Source: Lineus longissimus
Lineage: Eukaryota; Nemertea; Pilidiophora; Heteronemertea; Lineidae
DNA: 64,000 nucleotides
Assembly (NCBI RefSeq): GCF_910592395.1
Contig: NC_088314.1
Coordinates: 1,922,001 to 1,986,000, forward strand
Reading direction: 5' to 3'
Shown here: piece after piece, positions 55,901-64,000 of the stretch
How the letters are laid out: the number at the start of each line of letters is the position of its first letter
How positions within the stretch are numbered: the stretch's first letter is position 1
Translations under genes and position numbers: made by a program
The notes under the pieces: generated by a model
What the model saw: the letters and a program-made list of their open reading frames with translations, nothing else
Told to the model about the DNA's origin: nothing
Database searches by the model: none

Positions 55901-58900
55901 ATCCATGGCCAGATTTGCGTGACTATTTCCTCTCAATGGAGATTGAATGCAAACAGTGATGATCGATCTGCAATTAACGTTGTAATGAAAAACAACAAAT
56001 CCGTATGAATGGGTGAGAGTGATGCATGACGGAATGTAATAAGAGAGAGGCAAACTTGGCACAGGTTGTTTTTCAAACATTAATCAAACAACAAAAATCG
56101 TATTTTATATTCGTTCAACACAGGTTTACAGGGAACTATGGCTAAGGGCATGACAATCGTATCTTTGATGTCTTCTCAACTGTCGTATTCACTTGCGTTT
56201 TTACATCAACTGTTTCAGTGTCGATGTTTTTCATTCCCCGACCTTACTACATTCGCTTTCAGAAATTGTAAGTACTGTTACGTTTGCACCTGTGGTGAAA
56301 GCACCAAGATGTGTGTTTAAAGCATCGTGCAGTTTAGTAATTCATTCTCATATTCGTGTGATGATCAACTGGCTTTCAGGGATGACATGCAACATGCGAT
56401 TTCACGATGAACTACTCAGTCGCATAATGGGTACTGCATATCAATAACGGAAGTACCTGATGGAGATATTGCCTGGGGACATAATATCAGACAACTAGCT
56501 CCTTTATCTTAACCAGAAACGATCCATGCAAGATTATGGACGTGCTGTGGTAAGATTCTATCTTAAAGCGAACTTGTTTCTCATTCTGGTCGTGACTTTG
56601 TCCTCGAGAGACACACTAGGTACAAATGAAAAACACCATTTAAGCTGGACGTGACCTTCTCGGTTGGTTACATTGGATTAACTACATTCGTGTCAACACG
56701 GTGGATTTGACGACAAGCTTTTGATGCCAGTTGCACCCGTAGAGATCTAACCACAGACAGTAAACATACACCATTGGACCCTGGGTGTTAGAGTACTACA
56801 AACGAATACTATTTCAGACATTGAGAACTTGGTTTGTATATAAGTTTCGCCACAAATCAATAGCTCAAGATGGAACAGATGTAATAAGTGGATGGAGCAT
56901 GTGCAGAATCTATTCTATAAAAGTTCTAGGTGGAATCATCAAAAGTGTGTTTTGATAAAAGGAGGTAAATTTGAGGAAAAGGATGAGAGACATTTCATGT
57001 GTTTCGTCGGTAGCAGTAAAAGGTTGACTCAGAGGATGCCTATAAATGTTTCTGCCAAGTGGTGATGTAGGTCAAACCCCAATAAGTGGTGAAGGGCATT
57101 TCGGGCTATATGTATGACATCACTTTACAAGCTGAACCATATCAGTCTAAGTGCAAACAATTTGCGAGAGTACCTTCTATCAAACCACATCGAAAATAAG
57201 CCACCGAGGCAGCTGCCAAAGCTTAAAATTTCTGGCATTTCGTGAAATATGGTGACAAGTCAAACATTTCTTTTCTACAAGTTGTTACCCAAGGTATCCA
57301 TGTGCCATCTATGTTTTAGAGACTCAATTTTTTTTTAAAATTTTTTTTTTAATCTGTCTGTTTTACCACTATCAAACTGTTTTAAATCCAAATATTTGCT
57401 TCTAACTCCATTGTAAAGTGCCTTGGAGCATGCTTATCTTGTACAAGGCACAATAATATCTGGTATTTATTATTATTATTATTATCCATTTCACTTCCAT
57501 CACCTCTCAGAAAAAAATGTTAGTGTGAAAAGCTTAATGGTTAATAGTTCAATGCAATCTAGTTATTCCTGTTAAAATAACTTGCTTGGATCAGCAGCAT
57601 CGGGATATAAGAGCTCGTCTGGAGGTGGCTCGTAAGAGGCCTGTAACTTTTGGCAAACGCCTAGAGAGAACAATGATGATCAGTTAATGGTCTGATATGT
57701 ATATTACAGAAGGAACATTAAAAATACATCTTCCAACAACTAAAATGTGTCAAAAAGGATGTCCAAGAGAGAAAGCAGGTTCTTGTACGGGCTTCGTTCC
57801 AATAACGTTTGGTCAACTGGAATGTTGCAACAGATGGCTCAGTGAGGCAGCCAATACCGAGAGAACATAACACTGTATTTCTGTAGGATATCCTTTATAC
57901 ATGTAACATTAAAAAGGTGCTTGACCTATAACAACTACTTACAACAGAAATACATGTAATGATATACATCAAAATGGAGTAACGGATTTCAACAAAAGAA
58001 ATTGACATCAAAGGAATTCTACAGAAACACGCTGCAAGGAGAGAGATGGTTAGTTACGTTTAAGTACATGATTTCTGTACAGCAAATTAGATATCAGTAA
58101 TAGCTCGGCTTATACATACCTGAATTTTTGTCCCGAGCAGCCGTTTGAAGGTAATCTAAATGTTTTGAAAGATCATCTAGTCTGAACCTCAATAAATCTC
58201 TAAAGACGGCCATGTCGACCGACAACGCACGGAGATTGTTGGCGAAGTAGCTGTCAGGTAGCACGTGGTCGATAAGGAAGATCATCACCTGGAAGTGAAG
58301 CGTTGGAAAGTTGAAGGAACCATCGGTTTCGTCGTAGAGCGATACAGAAAATCAAACGCTGAGAAGAACTATAACATTTTTCAGAACTTCAGGAGATCAA
58401 TCATCACCTGGAAGTGAAGTGTTGGAAAGTTGAAGGAACCATCGGTTTCGTCGTAGAGCGATACACAAAATCAAACGCTAAGAAGAACTGTAACATTTTT
58501 CAGAACTCTACAAGATCTTATCAAAAGATGTTGCGTGTCCCAATCCTGGTCCTACCTTCAATGTATCATCCTCCCTTCGCTCCATCACCTCCAAGATGAG
58601 GGCGGCCAGCACATTGAAGCCCTGGCAGTACCCTACGTGTTTGTTCCACCTCGCATACGCCAGCAGCACACGTTTTAAGACGGCACGGTCTTGCTCATTG
58701 TCCTGACCACTGAAACCACTGCATCCAGTTCGGTGCAAGTCCTAAAACACGAATGAGACATGAATCATTTTTACTCATTTTTTTGTTTAACCATAAACAG
58801 AGGGACATAAGGCCAACTATAACAGGTTCTTGGTAAAGGGAATCTGCATCTACATGTATGTTTTTCTCTCCGTGAGCGGCTGGAGAGTTACCTGTACATA

Positions 58901-60111
58901 CTGATTCTCTCTTATAGGGAAAGAACCTATACATAGACAACTCCGGGCGGAATGGCTAGAAACATGCCTTGCTCTTGGAAGTTCCACTTAAAATGGAAAA
59001 GATTTGCCTCCTGACCTTACCTTAACGATCTGTATGCCGAGTTTGTTGTCATCTGGGTTACTCCTCTCATTGAAACAAAAGCGCTTGGTCTTCTCCCAGT
59101 CAATCTGAATACTCTTGATATGATTGTCCGCAAGGCTGAGCCACACCTGAAATCAACACAAAAATGCTATCAAATGAACATGCAAACGGTTAAAGATACA
59201 ATCCTTAAGACAAATTGGCCTGATTGACCCCATAGTTGTCTGAATCTACATCAAGTATTCCACCCTCAGGTCCCTTGTTCTGGAACCATGCATTTTTAAA
59301 CCTGACACCTCCTTGACCATAACACCGTTGAGAAACACCGTTTTGGCTGGAAGCATAAACCCTACTAGTTCCAAAGGTTGTTGGACTAAGGTCAGATAAT
59401 GCTGCAGATGACCTTCAACGCGAAGGAATTTGGAAATCTTTACCTTTTTTCGGAATTCTCTTGGTATACCCAATGGAAGCCTTGCCACTGCCTTCATGGC
59501 ATCATGCCACTGCTGGAAGGTGTCATCACCACCCACAGGCTCAAGGCTGAACTTGATCCTCGTGTCGATACCTACAAGAAGACAATAGTCGACAAAGGTT
59601 AATGATTTAGATCCGATAGGAGAAATACTACACGCACTGGCCTTATAGGAACGACGAGTCGTTTTCGCGTGAACTGCTTTCGAAACCTGAAAAAGACGGA
59701 AGGAAATACATTAAGTTGACTATATAGCAACTCGTTACTACTCGAATAGTGCTCACATCATTATTTCGCCAGCGTGAAAATGACATCTGTGGGACTGCAA
59801 TCTATTTGATGTTTTCTAAACGAGGTAAAAAAGATCGGCACGTTTTTGCGTAGATGCGGATATTAGCGTCGCCCACACCCGAGTGGGTCCCGAATTAGAT
59901 CATATATCCGGCGAACAGCAACACGCAGCTTTTATCCTAATAAGCTGCGGATGTGTGGTTATTGTGAGGAACAGCTTTGAGAAAGGGTGAAACGACTTCG
60001 AGAAATGTCAAAGTTCCATCTGATTTCAATACGGCGCTAGATAGTTTACATGGTAGGAAATGAGAGGAAAAGGACAACATGGTCGTATCGCTCATACTGA
60101 CCTTGCCTCAT
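52927..60111 (-). CDS. TBC1D30: TBC1 domain family member 30 (Rab GTPase-activating protein)
   Basis: Coding exons on the minus strand are 59571-59444, 59146-59021, 58741-58556, 58288-58120, 55654-55483, 55264-55159, 54757-54538, 54344-54153 and 53984-52927. All have GT/AG borders and fitting phases. A tiny first exon 60111-60102 (ATG AGG CAA G) fits in phase and gives 788 aa, but is uncertain. The TBC domain carries the arginine finger IVKDLHRTG and glutamine finger YCQGFN. The tail holds the family block ELREKYTYNITPF, an acidic stretch (FSDDDDIEDEDLE), ERMTTDIDALRKQYEKLRQR (coiled coil), Ser-rich sequence and a basic end after KLGLYDPE. It speeds GTP hydrolysis on Rab proteins; the human protein has been linked to Rab8 and ciliary membrane control. 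An extended N-terminus like the human one was not found and may lie outside the window. Confidence 0.93.
57410..57485 (+). repeat. SINE/LINE 3' tail with (ATT)n in a TBC1D30 intron
   Basis: TTGTAAAGTGCCTTGGAGCA is followed by TTGTACAAGGCACAATAATA and a (TTA)n run. GTGCCTTG and CAAGGCAC form a stem. The layout is the same as at 47731-47811 in the other orientation. Confidence 0.55.
58281..58512 (-). repeat. 119-bp tandem duplication covering a TBC1D30 splice acceptor
   Basis: Copies at 58281-58399 and 58400-58512 are over 90% identical (for example CACCTGGAAGTGAAG, GGAACCATCGGTTTCGTCGT and AGAACTTCAG/AGAACTCTAC). Each contains, on the minus strand, CTTCCAG followed by GTGATGAT, that is, the acceptor and first codons of the exon 58288-58120. 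Confidence 0.85.
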
Positions 60112-61693
60112 AATGACTTTTGAAATCGATGAGGTCATAATCCTTGCCATACAGGCTTTCAAGAAACATCCCTTTTTCATCATCCCAGGTATCCAAATCT
60201 TGATTCGATTTCAAAGCAGAAATGTTACATGCCACAGACAGAGCAAGAGAAGGACGATGATTTGCGACGATGATCATCTACATATTCAACCACATCTTGA
60301 CTACCAACAGAAACCCTAATCTTCTATTTCCTTCCAATGAATCCTCTGCTTCACCAACGTAAGCAGTGACGTGCTGGATAGAATGGTTCAGCTTCCAAAT
60401 TGTCAATGAATTAGCCACGGGTCGTTCACCATCACCAGTGTGACACAAAGATAAAGCGAGCAATCATAAAGTCCCAGCTTATTCTCGTAATACCGGTAAA
60501 GGAATTCAACAACATCTTTCTTATCACCGAATCACAAGTTCACCACGAAGTTTCGTGAGTATCATGTTTCTATGGCCATCGCCACCAAAGGCACACCTTT
60601 TCTAATCGAACTTGCAGCTGAACAAACGAACATGACTACGAATGAAGAGGATGCTGTAGTGTGCTTTGATGAGACGTAGTTGTCAAGGGGAAAGATACAC
60701 AAAAACTCAAACGAAGATAAAGTTGTCAACTGGAAAACACATGATAACGGTGAGTCACTGGGACTATAGTGCCTGGGCCAATTTACATGACGGAAAATAA
60801 TATTTACTCATAATGATCAGGCTTTCAGAAGAATAGTCTGACACTTGCTTTAAACTAGGCACTATGGGTACATAGTGCATTATACGTCGTTAACTATGGT
60901 TTATTTGTGTCGAAATGTTTTGGAATATCCTGATCATGAAGTCCTGTGAAGCGTTCGGACAGAGTGATCAATAGAGGCAGTTGAGCAACAGCAGCATCCA
61001 GCCTTTGAGCAATGGACCTGAATTAGGGACATATCTAGCGGGAAATCAATATTCTTATCGCCTGCTATCTGGTAGAAACAGCAAATACATAACTACAAAC
61101 GCGTAATACGAAGACATACGGAGGCATGTAAAGCTAACAGTTGCAGAACCAACAATATCAAGGTGAAGAACTTGACCCGTCCGTTCTGAAATGAATGACA
61201 AAAGAAGTGCCCATAAATTCGCCATCAAATGTTTGCAGACTGACCATGAAAGCCACTGCGAGTAATAAGACCATGAATACGCTCGAGGGCTTAAAAATGC
61301 ACTTCCGATAACTATCAAGATGCAGCCATAAATTGAAATGATGGTCAGACCACGGCATTAATGCCGCGGGATAAGGATTTATTGCAACAATTCCCAGAAG
61401 GAAGATTTGCAATTTGTCATTCGAATTCTTTGAGAGAAGCCACCAACTCGTAATCATCAATGACATTCCATCGTTATGTATAAGCTGTGATGTATGGTCG
61501 AGATAGAGTTGTAATGCTAAGTCCACATCAAAGGTGGTTCATCCTAAAGACAGGATTTGGACAAAGCACAAGATAGCAACATTGGCAGTCCAAACCAAGA
61601 ATGACAAACCAATGTGATTCAAGTGGATGAACATCTTCTGTTACAGTGAAAGTTTTTATTCGAAGTCACCTTTAGTGGACCATATGTTGGTTT

Positions 61694-61800
61694 GTTTTGT
61701 TTTTTGTTGTTTTTTGTTGTTTTTTTGTTTTTTTGTTTTTTGTTTTTTGTTGTTGTTTTTTGTTGTTTTTTTTAATTATCTTTTTAAATTTATTTTTTGT
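61694..61800. repeat. T-rich low-complexity tract (TTTTG-type repeats)
   Basis: Runs of T broken by single G residues (TTTTGTTTTTTGTTG and variants) cover about 100 bp. The Phe/Leu-rich open frames across it are artefacts. Confidence 0.8.
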
Positions 61801-62617
61801 TATTTATTTAAAACCTCCAAACAGGAGAACAATACAGTTGATACAGTTAAACAGATATATAAAAGTACATTTAAAAGCTCGCACCAAAAGTTTACTGATT
61901 CTGATGTCCGTCTTCGAATAAAAGTATCATTTTCCAGCATTAAACGTCGCCTTCGATACACTCACAAACCCAAACTCGACGATTTTCCTCTTTGCTCATT
62001 GCAGTTTTTGATGCTGCCATATTGTCGGCAAAAGGTTGATCTTTAACAGCGCCTATACTACGCTTTGCCAATGTTTGATTTGTCTCTCGAGACACTTGGC
62101 ATTTTTCTGTTTTTTATTCAATACGGAGTCATAAATAAATAATCACATAATATTTATCGACATCGCTGACAATCTGTCGGAAGAGGATAAACAAGTACAG
62201 CTGCACCCATATCATGGCATATTTAATGCTAGCAACGTTTCCAATCAATATCCTAAAGCTATTCGCTATCCCGATACACCACACTTCTGACGCATTAGAA
62301 CATCCTCTGACGTCATTAACACGTTGCCATGGTAACATGTGAGGGAATTCCTCACAAAGGCCATCGCGTGGGTGACTGTCGTGTATTGTGGCCTAGTAAG
62401 ATATATTTCAAGGGCGATATATTCTGACGGAGGGAGAATTGGTAAATGGAAACACAATATGGGAAACCGTAATCTATGTCGCAATACCATGAAGTATGGA
62501 AATTATAAGATATAGGAACAAAAACACTATTGACAGTTTAAAATCAAGTGCTGAAAAGGCAAAGCCATCAATTGCAAGAAGCCACGTGGTGATTTCCCGT
62601 TTGCCCACATTTATATA

Positions 62618-62815
62618 AGGGCCGTTTAGACGACAGGCGAAGAGACCGCATTCGGATCGAATCTGGATGAATCCGGATTAAAACCACCCAAGGCGATGGT
62701 ACCTTTTTAGTCCGGATGCAACCACATTGATCCGGATCTTTTTGCGTTTACACGACGAAAAATTAATCCGGATTCGGGACGCATCCGGATTTTTTCGCGT
62801 CGTCTAAACGGCCCT
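62618..62815. mobile_element. MITE with perfect 17-bp terminal inverted repeats (198 bp)
   Basis: AGGGCCGTTTAGACGAC (62618-62634) and GTCGTCTAAACGGCCCT (62799-62815) are exact inverted copies. The interior holds repeated AATCCGGAT motifs in both orientations. Flanks are TA-rich (TATATA on the left, ATAGTG on the right). No coding capacity; the superfamily is not certain. Confidence 0.75.
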
Positions 62816-64000
62816 ATAGTGATAACATGAGGCTAACATAACGTAACCAGGTAATAGGAAATTCTTTGTATGGTAAAAGCAAAGAGAGTATGATTATGGT
62901 AAAAGCAACTCCTGTGGTTCGATTGGTCGGTCTAGAAACCATCTTGACCACTTCCCTTGAATTGAGGCGATACGGATCACAAAACTGTTGTTCACAACAA
63001 GAATATATATATTCGCCCAATACAAACAGTAACCTTAGAGTACAGTAACAAACTGCGATACAAACTTCGTGTACAAAGGGTGAATTCATCACGAACAACG
63101 GTCTTTGACTTCAGCGGCATGGAGACTGACATGGTCGATGTGCCATGCTTTACCGGTCTCTCGGGCACTGGTTCTGGTATACCCACAAATCAATAGTCAA
63201 GCTAGCATAACCACCAGCGGTATCGTCGAATGTACATGATTCCACATGTTCTACATGCATTTGGGATCGATATACATTCCTAAAGGTCGTCGCAAAAATC
63301 ATGCCGCTGGACTGTATAATATAACTCCATTCATTTGTCGGAAAATATTCGACAAGATGGCTGAATGCCGCAAGCCAACCACAGCACTGAAGTTGCAGTG
63401 CGTTGGAAGTTGTCAGATGGATATAAGTAATGTTAGGCGTGAAAAGGATAACCTTTTCTGTCAAATGGGAAATACGCACATTGAAAGAACAATATGTTGA
63501 GGTATTACTCCCACACAGTGACAATAGTCACAACTTACTTAAAATTGAACATGTAGGCGACAAAGACAGCACGTTAAGTTGTCAATTCTTACAAAACACA
63601 GCCGTAATTCATGTTATTGTCGTCGAAAATGAGAGAATGAGAAGAAGTGTTCATTCCATATATCTTGAGAAGAATATCTAGAATATAGATGAATAGGTCT
63701 CGTTTTTAAAAAAAAGCATGTAGTTTAGTACTATACGAGAAAATTTTGTGATAGAACGCAATATCTCGCATCCTACGGCAAACTATAGCATAGTTAAAAG
63801 CATTTGTAGGAAATGTGTTATTCGATTGAAAGGTTCTCTCAACATGCTAGGTAACCAATTTTAATGTAGACTGAAATAACTGCTTATCAGAACTCTGTTC
63901 GAATTTTCAGTGTGTTTCCGTGACATGATGTAATTTATTTCAGAGTTTCACTGAAATCAAATTAAGAACGACAATATAATCGGTAATATAACATTGGTAT

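Larger units (their letters stand above)
60112..64000. other. Region upstream of TBC1D30, no gene recognised
   Basis: Open frames on both strands (61158-61526, 62266-62490, 63150-63524 and others) have no domains and no convincing splice context. The stretch contains a T/G low-complexity tract and one MITE. The TBC1D30 promoter and, if it exists, a longer first exon could lie here. Confidence 0.4.

Noticed and set aside
61627-62046. Phe/Leu-rich frame resembling a membrane protein
   Set aside because: It is a translation of the T/G low-complexity tract.

Overview
The window is nuclear DNA of an animal, most likely a marine invertebrate bilaterian. Genes are split by spliceosomal introns with GT/AG borders, several carry vertebrate-type polyadenylation signals, and intergenic DNA is AT-rich and full of small inverted-repeat elements, SINE-like tails and minisatellites. 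Proteins resemble vertebrate orthologues, and the eight coding exons of the G-alpha-i gene have the standard metazoan lengths. Mollusc, brachiopod, annelid, hemichordate and amphioxus are all compatible; the sequence alone does not let me choose.

Layout, left to right. (1) 1.6-5.9 kb, plus strand: last exon of a C2H2 zinc-finger gene with a 2.5 kb 3' UTR that contains a nearly perfect 103 bp inverted repeat. (2) 6.0-8.5 kb: degenerate minisatellite of about 60 bp units, with units in opposite orientation further on. (3) 8.6-18.7 kb, minus strand: complete GNAI-type G-protein alpha subunit gene (354 aa, 8 coding exons) with a 4 kb 3' UTR carrying a TA-flanked MITE. (4) A 656 bp foldback element lies about 220 bp upstream of its start codon. 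(5) 20.8-23.1 kb, minus strand: complete five-exon testis-specific serine/threonine kinase (TSSK family, 310 aa) with three perfect CRE palindromes upstream. (6) 23.3-39.3 kb: gene-poor DNA with MITEs, a tRNA-SINE-like piece and hairpins. (7) 39.3-40.6 kb, plus strand: two-exon CD225/dispanin membrane protein with unusually long tails. (8) 40.6-46.5 kb: repeats, no gene seen. (9) 46.5-49.7 kb, minus strand: an intact intracellular-type serpin (373 aa) and, downstream, a tandem duplicate that has lost most of its body. (10) 50.2-60.1 kb, minus strand: TBC1D30 orthologue (Rab GTPase-activating protein, at least 9 coding exons). (11) 60.1-64 kb: no gene seen; a MITE with perfect 17 bp terminal repeats.

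The genes do not form a pathway; this is an ordinary stretch of animal chromosome. GNAI (receptor signalling), TBC1D30 (Rab control at the cilium in vertebrates) and TSSK (spermatid kinase) act in separate processes. I found no convincing undescribed multi-gene system. The most interesting items are a stop-free 168-nt intron in TBC1D30, a duplicated poison splice acceptor in the same gene, the decayed serpin duplicate that keeps start codon, promoter block and reactive-loop hinge, the long 3' UTR hairpin, and the CRE cluster at the TSSK promoter.
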